Source: Tragulus kanchil (taxonomy: Eukaryota; Chordata; Mammalia; Artiodactyla; Tragulidae). Taken from it: a stretch of DNA of 64,000 bases. The notes beneath the pieces are model-generated. The model made no database searches, was not told the origin of the DNA, and was given only the letters and a program-made list of their open reading frames with translations. Where the stretch lies: positions 58,675,394 to 58,739,393 of the forward strand of contig JAIOJX010000006.1 of the NCBI GenBank assembly GCA_022376925.1. Direction: 5' to 3'. The position numbers were made by a program, and so were the translations under genes. Shown one piece after another: positions 1-13,117 of the stretch (the stretch's first letter is position 1; each line of letters starts with the position of its first letter).

Positions 1-295
1 TAACTGAGGTTCATACTTTAGTTGATGATAATGATGCATAATGTTAAGCACTGTATCTAAGAGGAGTAAAGTTGGGCCTATGGTCTTAAACTCATGAAAT
101 GAGCATAATAATTTTGAAGGGGGAAAATTATTCTTATCTTCTGCAAGTACCTGAGTTAGACTCAGAATATTGAGAAAAATGTTGGTATCATGACAGAGTA
201 AGCCAACTGAAAGTAAGAAATATGTTATTTTTTACTCATGCAAATGTCACTTGGAATACAGGTGTATACTTAGAAGGTGGGTTCAGTTATCATGT
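1..295. other. Unclassified intronic sequence
   Basis: AT-rich sequence with no open frame, RNA gene or repeat family that I can recognise. Confidence 0.4.
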
Positions 296-848
296 ATGTG
301 CGTGTATGCTCAGTCACTCAGTCATATCTGAATCTTTGTGATCTCATGAATTGTAGCCTTCCAGGCTCCTTTGTTCATGTGATTATCCAAGAAAGAATAC
401 TGGAGGATTTCCCCTGATGGTCCAGTGGATAAGGACACCGCCTTGCAGTGCAAGGGGCGCCGGTTCGATCCCTGGCCTGGGAAGATCCCACGTGCCGCGG
501 AGCGGCTGGACCGATGTGTCCAATTACCGAGTCAGAGCTCTGGAGCGCATGCGCCCAGAGCCGGTGCTCTGCGACAACAGATGCCACCGCGATGGGAGAC
601 CCACACGAGCCAAAGAACAAAGATGGATGAAACTAGACAAATGAAAGACCAGTGGAAGTGGCCCACCCACCCCCCTCCTTCTGCACCCACGCCAAAATAA
701 ATAAATAAATGTTTTAAAAAAAAATACTGGAGTGTGAAGTTGTTTGTTTTTCCTGAGGATCTTCAAGACAGACATCAAACCAATGTCCCCTGTGGCATCT
801 GAAATGGCAGGCAAATTCTTTACTACCTGAGCCACCTAGGAAGCACTG
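296..848 (-). mobile_element. Bov-tA SINE, antisense, split by a younger SINE
   Basis: The plus strand reads as the antisense of a Bov-tA element: gtgctcagtcactcagtc-type text at 303-325, then the 'ccaggctcctttgttcatg' block near 361. It resumes after the inserted SINE with the fixed Bov-tA ending (aaattctttactacctgagccacctagg, 813-841). The tRNA-like head therefore lies at the right end. The two halves are separated by the insertion at 406-722. The family is ruminant-specific. Confidence 0.85.
406..722 (+). mobile_element. tRNA-Glu-derived SINE (CHR-2/SINE2-1_BT-like) with TSD
   Basis: The head carries a pol III A-box-like tggtccagtgg (418-428) and a B box ggttcgatccc (462-472), followed by a GC-rich body and an (AAAT)n/A-rich tail. 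It is flanked by a perfect 10-bp target-site duplication, aatactggag, at 396-405 and 723-732, so both insertion boundaries are exact. It is inserted into the older antisense Bov-tA. Short open frames across it are not genes. Confidence 0.9.
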
Positions 849-1242
849 ACTTACTAATACAGAATGCAGTTAAAAGGACTAGCTATTCATCCTGAAGTAT
901 TGCAGAGAAATTAGAGATTCTAGAATGTGACTTGAATCAATTGGTTAGAAGCAGACCAGTTTAATTCTTGGGTGATGACAGGAAAACATTTTCTGCAGCA
1001 AGCTAATAAGTAGATTTAAGTGTTCACAATGCTTGTGAGAAGAAACAGTTCTTGTAGCATAATGAATTTAAGCCTTTGAAGGCAGAAATTTGCCCAGAAT
1101 AATCTTTAAATAACCAAGTATTGTCTGCTTACACTAGAGAGATCTCATGGTAAAAATAATAGGAGGTGGCTCAAATTTGGGATATCTGACTTGTTATGTA
1201 AGAGTGGGAATCCTAGAAGTATAAATAGGTCTAATGAAAAGC
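849..1242. other. Unclassified intronic sequence
   Basis: I see no gene, RNA or recognisable repeat in this stretch. Confidence 0.35.
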
Positions 1243-1817
1243 ATCAGTTTTTATATTTACTTAATTTTTAATTGGAAGATAATTGATTTACATTGCACTC
1301 CCAGGTGCTCAGTTGTAAAGAATCCACCTGTCAATGGAGGAGACACAGCAGATATGGGTTCAGTCCTTGTGTTGGGAAGATCCCCTGGTGGAGTAAATGG
1401 CAACCCATTCTAGCATCTTTGCTAAGAAAAATCACGTGGACAGAGGAGCTTGGCAGACTACAGTTCATGGAGTCACAAATAGTTTCACACGACTGAGTAA
1501 GAAGGCATGTTGGTTTCTACTATAAAATAACACAAATCAGTCATAACTACATGTATGTGAATATATATATGAATATATATAATCTTCCTATTTAGCCTCT
1601 ATCCCACCCCTCTAAATCATCACAGAGTGCCAGGCAGGGCTGTCTGTGTTATATATCAGTTTCTAACTAGCTAGCTGTTTCACACATGGTAGTGTATATA
1701 TGCTTTCTCAATTCATCACACCCACTCTCTGCCCTGATGTGTCCACAAGTCTGTTCTCTATGTCTGTGTTTCACCTTTTCCTTGTAAATAGATCCACAGC
1801 ACCATTCTGGCTTCCAC
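1243..1817 (-). mobile_element. L1 3' end, antisense, interrupted by Bov-tA
   Basis: 1243-1296 (tttttaattggaagataatt type) and 1509-1817 (catcacagagtgccaggcag ... acacatggtagtgtatatatg ... tctatgtctgtgttt) read as the antisense of a ruminant L1 3' UTR. The two parts are colinear and separated by the Bov-tA at 1297-1508. Confidence 0.7.
1297..1508 (+). mobile_element. Bov-tA SINE, sense
   Basis: A tRNA-like head (gtaaagaatccacctgtcaa) is followed by the fixed body (cccctggtggagtaaatggcaacccattc) and the ending 'gttcatggagtcacaaatag...cgactgagtaa'. The open frame at 1293-1496 is a SINE read-through. Confidence 0.85.
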
Positions 1818-2015
1818 AGTGTCTCAGAGAGTAAAAAAAAAATCTGCCTGCAAATCAGAAAACCAGGTTTGATGCCTAGGTGGGAAAGATTCCCTGGAAA
1901 AGGGGAGAGCTACACACTCCAATATTCTTGCCTGGAGAATTCTATAGCCGGCGGAGCGTGGTGGGTTACAGTCCATGAGGACACAAGGAGTTGGACATGG
2001 CTAAGCGACTTTAGC
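1818..2015 (+). mobile_element. Bov-tA SINE, sense
   Basis: This has the same colinear signature as the previous copy: head with 'aatctgcctgcaaat', body with 'ccaatattcttgcctggaga', and ending 'gttggacatggctaagcgac'. The start is degraded. Confidence 0.85.
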
Positions 2016-2269
2016 TTTCAGTACTTTTTAATCTATATTGGGCGAGGAAATGGATGCATGAATGCCTAGGAACAGTCTCTTTGCCAGAGACTGGTTTGAA
2101 CAAACAGAGGAGAAAAGTGACACAGTGCCTACTGGTATTTAAATGAGATAAATGGAGGATCTGACCAAAGTGGCAAACTGAGCTGTGCCATAGCAAACCA
2201 CAGAAAGAACATACATATTCCAGTATGTATTTCTTGATATTATGATTGGAAGAGATGAATAAGCATACT

Positions 2270-2756
2270 TGGTAAGGAGGCCAGCGATTTCCAAGCAGGA
2301 GGAGGAGGAGGAACAAACATTTTTAGCCAAAATGCCTTCACCTTGATTGCCACACCTATGACAATAATCTATTTCTTTTAAGACTTTCTTTAATCCCAGA
2401 GCTAATGTTTGTAACAACAAAGCATCTTGATGGAGGACATGTTTCTCCTTCTTAACTTGTACCTATGCCGTCTAAAGGTGCATGTTTTGGGTGTGGGTCT
2501 GGTAAGACTTTATCACCTTAAAATATTATTTTGAACTATTGTTAATAACCAACTGAAAAGTACAAAAATGCCTTGCCTGAACTGACTTCTGGGGGTATTC
2601 TTCTATCCCCACTTCCAGTGTCTATGTTGGAAGTTTTCTTGATCCTTTTTTTCTTTAATAAACTTACTGCACAAAGCTCTGAGTGACCAAAGTCAAGTCT
2701 TTCTGATCCCAGTGTGAATTTTCTCCTTTGGAGATCAAGAATCCGACACTGTTCAT
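2270..2756 (+). mobile_element. LTR remnant (class I-like), approximate ends
   Basis: A purine-rich tract (about 2296-2314) is followed by AT-rich sequence. An aataaa signal lies at about 2657, and an R/U5-like end follows ('ctctgagtgaccaaagtc ... caagaatccgaca') finishing near 2756 with CA. Part of it (about 2280-2560) resembles 55665-55925, including a shared 'gggtgtggg' and 'ttaataac' frame. Family and exact ends are uncertain. Confidence 0.5.
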
Positions 2757-2799
2757 GGTAAAATATTTACAGTCATCTATCATTATTCAATTTTTGAAC

Positions 2800-3235
2800 A
2801 TCCAAAATCAATTTTATTGAAGTGCATTTTTTTGTACTGACACTCATTTTATCATTGATGAACCTACTCTGGCACAGTATTATCATTCAAAGCTCTAGCT
2901 TACTTTTGGGGTGTACCTTGGTGTTGTGCATTCTCTGGGTTTGAACAAGCATCTAATAACACATATCCATCATTGTAATATCACACTGAACAGTTTCACT
3001 ATCCTAAAATTCCTCTGTGTTCCACATATTCATCCGTTCTTCTGCTGAGCTCCTGGCTACCTCTAAAGTTTCTACTGTCTCATAGTATGCCCTTTTCTAG
3101 AATGTCATATAATTAGGAGCATACAGTATTTACCTTTTTCAGCATGATTTCTGTCAATTACTAGTATGCACTTAGCTTTACTCCTTGTCTTTTCCTGTCT
3201 TAATAGTTCATTTCTTTTCAGTTCAGAATTGTCTG
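2800..3235 (-). mobile_element. Old L1 3' UTR fragment, antisense
   Basis: Text such as 'cttggtgttgtgcattctctggg', 'ctgtgttccacatattcatcc' and 'agaatgtcatataattagg' reads as the antisense of an ancient mammalian L1 3' UTR. It is strongly diverged. Confidence 0.6.
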
Positions 3236-3496
3236 AATGCATCACAGAAAAACTGTATTAATTGGATGCAGAGTTTCTGAGAATATCAAGGGGAGATAAG
3301 AAGGCTTTAATAAATGAACAATGCAAAAAAACAGGAAAGGAATAGAATGGGAAGTCTGGAAATCTCTTCGATAAAGTTAGAGACACCAAAGGATCTTTTC
3401 ATGCAAAGTTGGGCCAATGAAGGACAGAAATGGCAAGGACCTAACAGAAGCAGAAAAGATTAGGAAGAGGTAGCAACAATACATAGAAGAACTATG

Positions 3497-3511
3497 CGCA
3501 CACACACATAT

Positions 3512-3545
<34 letters not shown>
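3497..3545. repeat. (CA)n microsatellite
   Basis: Near-perfect CA dinucleotide array with two interruptions (catatgc), sitting inside the BovB element where the family consensus has no such array. Confidence 0.95.
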
Positions 3546-3548
<3 letters not shown>

Positions 3549-4244
3549 TTAATGACCTAGATAACCACAATGGTGTCGTCACTCACCTATAGCCAGACAC
3601 CCTGGCGAATGAAGTAAAGTGGGCTTTTAGAGACATTACTGCAGAGCTAATCTAGTGGAAGTGATGGAATTCCAACTGAGCTATTTAAAGTTCTAAAAGA
3701 TGATGTATTAAAATGCTGCACTCAACAGCAAATTTGAAAAACTCAGCTATGGCCACAGAACTGAAAATTTCAGCTTTTACTCCAATTCCAAAGAAAGGCA
3801 ATGTTAGAGCATGTTCAAACTATCATACAAATTGCACTCATTTCACATACTAGAAAAGTAGTGCTCATAATCCTTAGTCTAAACTTCTGCAGTGTATGAA
3901 CTGCCAAATGTACAAGTTGGGTTTAAAAAAGGAAGAGGAACCAGAGATCAAATTGCCAGCATACATTGGATCATAGAGATACAAAGAAATTCCAGAAAAA
4001 AAAATAAAAACATCCATTTTTGCTTCACTGACTCCACTAAAGCCTTTGATTGTGTGGATCACAACAAACTGTAGAAAACACTTAGAGACATGGGACTATC
4101 AGACCATCTTACAAACCTGAGAAACCTGTACACAGTTTAAGAAGCAACAGTTAGAACTGGAAATGGAACAATGGACTGATTAAAAATTCATAAGGGAGTA
4201 TGGCAAGGATGTATATTGCCACTCTACTTATTTAACTTATATGC

Positions 4245-4975
4245 AACTTGCTTAGTGCTCAGTCATGTCTAACTCTTTGTGACTAAATGGACTATAGCCT
4301 GCCAGCCTCCTCTGTCTGTGGGATTTCCCAGGCAAGAATACTGGAGTGGGTTGCCATTTTCTCTCCAGGGCATCTTCCTGACCAAAGGATTAAACCCAAG
4401 TGAGGAAAAAATAACAGTATGGTGCCAGTCAGTCTCTCTCTCCCCACCCTTGCATGCTCTCTTGCCCCATGTCCTGTAAACAATGACTCTGCACAATTAT
4501 GTAACCACTAAGATCATTTAGAGTGGTGCACACGCATGTCAAGTGGTACTAACTTGGTCACAGGTTACATTGTGTGCTGCATGCCTATATGAGCTTCACC
4601 ATGAAAGTCCTGGCCACTGCTGCACTGGGGTTACATTGAAGGGGCATCATGGTTATGTTATATAAGGTTTTGTTATGGCTAAGGTATAGCTGCATTATGG
4701 TTATGTTATGACTACTGGTACAGCTGCTGCATCAGCCAAGAAAGAGTCTGTATTAGGGCTGCTGTGTCAATCAGGAGAGAATAAATGTGTCTGAAGTTCG
4801 TACAGTTTCTCTAGTCTTCTTCCAACCTTTTCTTGCACCTTGCCTACCATGGGCTCAATGAACAGTTGAGAAAAGCAAGACAATCGAAGTCACAAACAGC
4901 TTTAGCAATGCGTGGTATCTCTTGGGTCTTCTGCATTGGCAGGCAGATACTTTACCGCTGAGGCACCAGGGTGAA
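4245..4975 (-). mobile_element. Bov-tA SINE, antisense, split by an LTR-like insert
   Basis: The left part (4248-4402) has 'tagtgctcagtcatgtctaa', 'caggcaagaatactggagtg' and 'aaaggattaaacccaagt'. The right part (about 4923-4972) has the antisense Bov-tA head 'ttctgcattggcaggcagat' and 'taccgctgaggcaccaggg'. The roughly 520 bp between them are foreign to the SINE. Confidence 0.75.
4403..4922. mobile_element. Insert in Bov-tA, possibly a solo LTR
   Basis: It interrupts a Bov-tA and includes an aataaa signal (about 4782) followed by 'gtttctctagtcttcttcc', which resembles an LTR R/U5 end. I could not find a clear target-site duplication or fixed ends, so the class is tentative. Confidence 0.35.
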
Positions 4976-5829
4976 ATGTCAGGCTGGATGAACCACACAG
5001 TGGAGTCAAGATTGCCGGGAGAAATATCAATAACCTCAGGTATGCAGATAACCATATCCTTATGACAGAAAACACAGAGGAACTAAAGAGCTTCGTAATG
5101 AAGGTGAAAGAGGAGAGTGAAACAACTGCCTTAAATCTCAACATTCAAAAAACAAACATCAAGGCATCCAGGCCCGTCATTTCATGGCAAATAGAAGGGG
5201 GGAAAGTGGAAACAGTGACAAATTATACTTTCTTGGATTCCAAAATCACCACAGCCTTGAGTTTAAAAGACACTTGCTCATTGGAGGAAAACTTATGTCA
5301 AATTTAGGCAGCGTATTAAAAAACAGAGATATCACTTTGCTGACAGAGGTCCATATAAGTCAAAGGTATGATTTCTCAAGTAGTCATGTACTGATGTAAG
5401 AACTGGACTGTAAAGAAAGCTGAATTCTGAGAACTGATGTTTTCATACTGTGGTGCTGAAAAAGACTCTTGAAATCCCTTGGACTGCGAGAAGATCAAAC
5501 CAGTCAATCCTGAAGGAAATCAACCCTGAATATTCATTGAAAGGACTGATGCTAAAGCTGAAGCTCCAGTTCTGTGACCACCTGATGTGAAAAGCTGACT
5601 CATTGGAAAAGACCTTGATACTGGAAAAAATAAAAGGCAGAAGAAGAGGGGATGATATAGGGCAAAATGGTTAGATGGCATCACTGACTCTCTCAATGGA
5701 CACAAATTTAGGCAAACACTGGGAGATAACGGAGGACTTGTAAACCTGGAATACTCAAGTCCATGGGGTCACTAAGTTGCACATGGTTATTGACTGGATA
5801 ACAACGACAACCACAGTTTAATCTTCTCT

Positions 5830-6140
5830 TTCCCTACTTAAGGACATTTTGTTTTTTTCTGAGTTTTGGCTAATGTGAACACAGGTGTTATAAATATCTG
5901 TGTGAAGATTTTTGTGTGATTTGGGTAAAAACACCAAGGAACATGATTGTCGGATTGTATACTAAGATTAAGGAACTTCCAAATGGTCATCCAAAGTAGC
6001 TACACCATTTTGCATTCCTAGCAATGAATGAGAGTTTCTATCACTCAACATTCTAATCATCATTTGATGTCACTGATCTGAATTTTAGCCATTCTGATAG
6101 ATATGTAATAGTACCTCATCATTTTAAATTGCATTATGAT
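5830..6140 (-). mobile_element. Old L1 3' fragment, antisense
   Basis: Colinear with antisense L1 3' UTR text: 'gtgaacacaggtgttataaa', 'atcctaccattttgcattcc'-like blocks at about 5998-6020, 'tagccattctgatagatatg'. Highly diverged. Confidence 0.6.
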
Positions 6141-6242
6141 TCCATTTTCAGTGTACTTTTGCTTAAGGGTATAGTCAAAAGTTAGAAATAGAGTGACGAT
6201 TTTTATTTTGCAATATATCCTCTAGGATGCTTTGTATTGTTA

Positions 6243-8111
6243 ATTAAAAAATGATATCATGAAATATAGATAGGTTCTCTAGTTTCCAAATGAGAATTAT
6301 TCTACAACCATGAAGAAAATACACTGATGATAGTAAATTTTTTGAGCTTGTTTCCAATAGTCAAATTTGCCAAAAAATGCCAATAAAAGCAAAAGACTAT
6401 AATTGGTGTATAAATTAAATGTCATTAAATATACAAATTTTAATGAGAAAAGAATTCATTTAATGAGTTTTCATCTCTGAATATAGGACTCTGAATATTT
6501 GGATTTTGAAGATAATTATATTTTCAAATGATTTATTTTGCTTATTATTTTTACATTAATTATTTTACTCACTCTACAGAAAGACTTATTAAAGCATGTT
6601 CTTGAAATGCTGACTATTTGAGCTTTTGCTATAACTTCTTGTCTGCTCATAAATCTTACACTTTAAGGAACAAAGACTGAAGATAACACCCAGAGATGAT
6701 TCCTTGATGTTTATTTTGAAAACATAATATTTTGCCATGATTTTGGTCACTAAATAAAAAGTAAAACTGGGCAAAAATTGGAATTCCTTAAGTTATATCT
6801 CCAAACAAAAGTCAAAGTATATCAACATAGTATAAAACTGTATGATTACAGTAATTTAATGTTAGTTATCTACCTTGTTCTGCAATAATGGATTATATTG
6901 TATCACTTATTATTCTATACAGACTTACAGGAAAAGATAAAGTGAAAAGTTCCCAGCAAGCAGAGGTCTAACCACTAAATCTTTATTCTCCTAGCCATGA
7001 CCCTTAAATTACACATTTAACATTTCATATTTCAAACTGAATGCCATGGCTCAACCTGTTTTAAAATCTTCTGAAATATTAGGTGATGTGCATTTGAGAT
7101 TAAAAAACATATTTATTTTATTATTGTACCTGAAATAGCATCATGGAAAATTTTTGAAATTATCTATTTTAATTTTAATTAAAAAATGATATCATGAAAT
7201 ATAGATAGGTTCTCTAGTTTCCAAATGAGAATTATTCTACAACCATGAAGAAAATACACTGATGATAGTAAATTTTTTGAGCTTGTTTCCAATAGTCAAA
7301 TTTGCCAAAAAATGCCAATAAAAGCAAAAGACTATAATTGGTGTATAAATTAAATGTCATTAAATATACAAATTTTAATGAGAAAAGAATTCATTTAATG
7401 AGTTTTCATCTCTGAATATAGGACTCTGAATATTTGGATTTTGAAGATAATTATATTTTCAAATGATTTATTTTGCTTATTATTTTTACATTAATTATTT
7501 TACTCACTCTACAGAAAGACTTATTAAAGCATGTTCTTGAAATGCTGACTATTTGAGCTTTTGCTATAACTTCTTGTCTGCTCATAAATCTTACACTTTA
7601 AGGAACAAAGACTGAAGATAACACCCAGAGATGATTCCTTGATGTTTATTTTGAAAACATAATATTTTGCCATGATTTTGGTCACTAAATAAAAAGTAAA
7701 ACTGGGCAAAAATTGGAATTCCTTAAGTTATATCTCCAAACAAAAGTCAAAGTATATCAACATAGTATAAAACTGTATGATTACAGTAATTTAATGTTAG
7801 TTATCTACCTTGTTCTGCAATAATGGATTATATTGTATCACTTATTATTCTATACAGACTTACAGGAAAAGATAAAGTGAAAAGTTCCCAGCAAGCAGAG
7901 GTCTAACCACTAAATCTTTATTCTCCTAGCCATGACCCTTAAATTACACATTTAACATTTCATATTTCAAACTGAATGCCATGGCTCAACCTGTTTTAAA
8001 ATCTTCTGAAATATTAGGTGATGTGCATTTGAGATTAAAAAACATATTTATTTTATTATTGTACCTGAAATAGCATCATGGAAAATTTTTGAAATTATCT
8101 ATTTTAATTTT

Positions 8112-8112
<1 letters not shown>
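6243..8112. repeat. Tandem duplication 1: two copies of a 935-bp unit
   Basis: Copy A 6243-7177 and copy B 7178-8112 are head to tail at a constant offset of 935. The unit is AT-rich unique intron. The join lies in a run shared by both ends (ttttaattttaatt), after which copy B runs into new sequence (aaggaacagagc). I saw no differences in the parts compared. This is probably an unmerged contig overlap. Confidence 0.97.
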
Positions 8113-9480
<1,368 letters not shown>

Positions 9481-9652
9481 GCATACAAACATGCATTAAG
9501 ACACTGGACTGGGCAGAGAGAACACTGGGAAGTGCACCAGGAGGACATAAAGCTGCATTCAGCGTGAGAATCCCACCGGGGAGAGTACTGTGAAAGGGGT
9601 ACCCCAGGAGGTGAGCTGAGAAAACGCTGGCAAAGGGTAGAAAAAGAAACAG

Positions 9653-11859
9653 GGAAATCCCCCACGGGTTGCAGTCCGGAAACCCTGCTCAAGGCAGATG
9701 GGGAAGCTGCTGCCCGCCTTTAGGGCAAACAGGGAGGCTTGAACTTGCCCCGTCAGTTCCAGCAAGTCCGCATAGCCCCAGAGCTGCAAAAAGGAAGTTT
9801 GGCATTTAGGACACAAAAACTCAGTCCCGCAGCAGCAGAGCCACGAAACCTGGAGAAGAGAAAGGATTGAAGGCTACCAGGGGCATGCAATAGAACCAGG
9901 GAACTCTCTCCAGCATGGGGTCCAGAGGTGTAACCCCCACACGATGGACTGGAAATCGCCCAGCCAGCATCAGGAGGAGAGAGGAAAGGGTCAGCTGCAC
10001 TGGCTACAGACACTGTGGAGAAACCAGACCCATCAGTTCTGGAAGGATCTGGACTACAAATTTACCTGACCCTCACTGAAACCTAAGACATAAGCAGCCG
10101 AATAACCCCCAAGCCCACCACCTACCAATAAACACTAGGGAAATCTGGGACAACATCAAGAGCAAACTGGTGGAAGGTTTGCTACCAAATAAAATAAAAA
10201 CCAGGGACAGTATTTTTGGCTTTTTAATTTTGTATTATTTTTTAAAATTTTAACTAATTATTTATTTATTTATTTTGCCACTGCTTCCTCCTTCATGCAA
10301 AAACTGTAAATTTTTTCATACCTATTGATATCCTCTATAAAAATATTTCCTACCTTCCTGTCTCTACTATTCTCCTCCAGCTGTACTAAACTCTACTTCA
10401 CACTAATCTTTGTTGCCTAACACCACAAAACACTTGCAACGTGAATTTATTCCTTCTTATTACCCAAACAATCACTTCCTTCTCACCCCCAACACATGTC
10501 TTAGTTAAAAACAGTTTTCATTGTAATATTCCCAGCCGGGAGCTTGCTCTGGATCTGTTTTTCCAGACAGTGTTTTAATTAACTTAGAGCATAATGGTCA
10601 GGTACCAACTTTGATTGAGGCATTGGCCAGAAAAATTTCCTATACTTTATCCCTTTAAGACTGTTCAGTTGTGCTAATTGATGTGTATGTATGTTTATTT
10701 TTCCATTATGTTAGAACATATTTGCTGTTTGATGTATCTACCAAGGATGTTCAGGAAATCCCCCACGGGTTGCAGTCCGGAAACCCTGCTCAAGGCAGAT
10801 GGGGAAGCTGCTGCCCGCCTTTAGGGCAAACAGGGAGGCTTGAACTTGCCCCGTCAGTTCCAGCAAGTCCGCATAGCCCCAGAGCTGCAAAAAGGAAGTT
10901 TGGCATTTAGGACACAAAAACTCAGTCCCGCAGCAGCAGAGCCACGAAACCTGGAGAAGAGAAAGGATTGAAGGCTACCAGGGGCATGCAATAGAACCAG
11001 GGAACTCTCTCCAGCATGGGGTCCAGAGGTGTAACCCCCACACGATGGACTGGAAATCGCCCAGCCAGCATCAGGAGGAGAGAGGAAAGGGTCAGCTGCA
11101 CTGGCTACAGACACTGTGGAGAAACCAGACCCATCAGTTCTGGAAGGATCTGGACTACAAATTTACCTGACCCTCACTGAAACCTAAGACATAAGCAGCC
11201 GAATAACCCCCAAGCCCACCACCTACCAATAAACACTAGGGAAATCTGGGACAACATCAAGAGCAAACTGGTGGAAGGTTTGCTACCAAATAAAATAAAA
11301 ACCAGGGACAGTATTTTTGGCTTTTTAATTTTGTATTATTTTTTAAAATTTTAACTAATTATTTATTTATTTATTTTGCCACTGCTTCCTCCTTCATGCA
11401 AAAACTGTAAATTTTTTCATACCTATTGATATCCTCTATAAAAATATTTCCTACCTTCCTGTCTCTACTATTCTCCTCCAGCTGTACTAAACTCTACTTC
11501 ACACTAATCTTTGTTGCCTAACACCACAAAACACTTGCAACGTGAATTTATTCCTTCTTATTACCCAAACAATCACTTCCTTCTCACCCCCAACACATGT
11601 CTTAGTTAAAAACAGTTTTCATTGTAATATTCCCAGCCGGGAGCTTGCTCTGGATCTGTTTTTCCAGACAGTGTTTTAATTAACTTAGAGCATAATGGTC
11701 AGGTACCAACTTTGATTGAGGCATTGGCCAGAAAAATTTCCTATACTTTATCCCTTTAAGACTGTTCAGTTGTGCTAATTGATGTGTATGTATGTTTATT
11801 TTTCCATTATGTTAGAACATATTTGCTTGATTTTAAAGACTGTCATCTACCAAGGATGT
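9653..11859. repeat. Tandem duplication 2: about 1.1-kb unit in the L1 no. 1 5' UTR
   Basis: Copy A 9653-10753, copy B 10754-11859, offset 1101. Near the end of copy A the text after 'acatatttgct' is shortened and scrambled relative to copy B (offset becomes 1109) before both reach 'atctaccaaggatgt'. The damage lies within about 30 bases of the join. Confidence 0.97.
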
Positions 11860-12167
11860 ACCTTTTGTCCCTTATATGCTTATATTTGAAGCAATACCAT
11901 TGAAAGTCATAGCAATCCAGATATAAAGCCTACACTCCCTTGCCAGAGATCAAACCAAGGACCCATGGAGTGGAAGCGCTGACTCCAAGACCCTGCACTA
12001 TCAAAGAACACACAGCACTAGAGATTATTCAACTGCAAACGAGACACAAACCACTGAAATCATCTACAAGGGCAGAAACCAAAAGGAAGGGAGAAATCAA
12101 CCACGAAGCCTGGGAAAAGGACTTCAATCACACAGACACACACAAAGAAACAAAAATTAACGTAAAA

Positions 12168-12872
12168 ATGAAAAGACAAAGAAACATCAGACAAATGAAG
12201 GAACAAGTCAGAGAGAAACAGTTGCAAATGACAGAAGATGAAATAGACAAATTATCTGAAAGAAAATTCAGAAGAGCAATACTAGCAAAAATTCAAAACT
12301 CCAAAGACAGATTATTAGAGAAAATTAGCACACTGAAAAGATACATCCAAGAAATGAAAAGTAAACAAATAAAGACAAACAAGTCAATTGCTGAACTGAA
12401 AAATACTATAGAAGGACACAACAGTAGAGTATCAGAGGCGGAAAAACAGATAAATGAGCTGGAACACAGAATGGTGGAAACAGTTGTTGAAGAACAAAAC
12501 AAAGCACAAAGAATCAACAGAACTAAGGATAGCCTCAAAGACCTATGGGACTATATCAAATGCATCAACATTAGGATTATAGGGGTCCCAGAAGAAGAAG
12601 AGGGAAAGAAAAGCTATGAAAAAATTCTTGAAGAAATTATAGTTGAAAACTTCCCCAACATGGGAAAAGAACTAGTGAACCAAGTCCAAGAAGCACAAAA
12701 AGCTCCATACAGGATAAACCCCAGAAGGACCACACCAAGGCACATTCTAATCAACCTAACACAGACTAAATATAAGGACAGAATACTTAAAGCAGCAAGG
12801 AATAAAGGACAGATAACTTACAAAGGAAACCCCTTATGTTTAAATGCTGATATAGCAACAGAAACCCTGTAG
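12168..12872 (+). pseudogene. L1 no. 1 ORF1 (RNA-binding protein), prematurely stopped
   Basis: ORF1 proteins of L1 are trimeric nucleic-acid chaperones that coat the element's RNA. The frame opens with MKRQRNIRQMKEQ at 12168; this start matches ORF1 of the other L1 copies, while the frame open from 11940 is 5' UTR read-through. A long heptad-like, Lys/Glu-rich coiled coil occupies roughly residues 30-125. The RRM core follows, with INIRIIGVPEEEEG. The C-terminal domain has YRINPRRTTPRHI and KDRILKAARNKGQI. The stop at 12870-12872 (TAG) falls in the conserved ETL-Q-ARREW stretch, where L1 no. 2 has a Gln codon, so about 60 C-terminal residues are cut off. Confidence 0.85.
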
Positions 12873-13117
12873 ACCAGATGAGAATGGCAAGACACAAATA
12901 AATGGCTAAAACAGACAAATCTACAACCAAGAATTCTCTATCCAACAAGGATCTCATTCAGAATTTATGGAGAAGTCAAAGCTTTACAGACAAGCAAAAG
13001 CTAAAAGAATTCTATACCATGAAACCAGCCTTACAACAAGTGTTAAAGCGCCTGATATAGCCAATAAATACAAGAGTAGGAGAAGTCCTACAAATCAAAC
13101 CCAAAACATCTAAGAAG

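Larger units (their letters stand above)
3265..5812 (+). mobile_element. BovB (RTE-class) LINE, 5'-truncated, decayed
   Basis: This is a non-LTR retrotransposon whose protein would be an endonuclease/reverse transcriptase. The plus strand encodes the BovB RT region in broken frames. At 3892-4074 the frame shows GFKKGRGTRDQ, then FCFTDSTKAFDCVDHNKL, i.e. the RT motif carrying the first catalytic-site Asp region; family copies have FIDY here. At 5062-5307 it shows the downstream thumb region (KVKEESETTALNLNIQKT). The usual 'gatggcatcactgactctctc' near the 3' end is at 5674-5696 and the element ends in short repeats near 5812. A CA microsatellite (3495-3545) and a nested Bov-tA/LTR block (4245-4975) interrupt it. 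Many stops and frameshifts make it a fossil. Confidence 0.88.

Noticed and set aside
11940..12872. 310-residue open frame as a host gene
   Set aside because: It is L1 ORF1; the first 76 codons are 5' UTR read-through and the rest shows the L1 coiled-coil, RRM and C-terminal domain.
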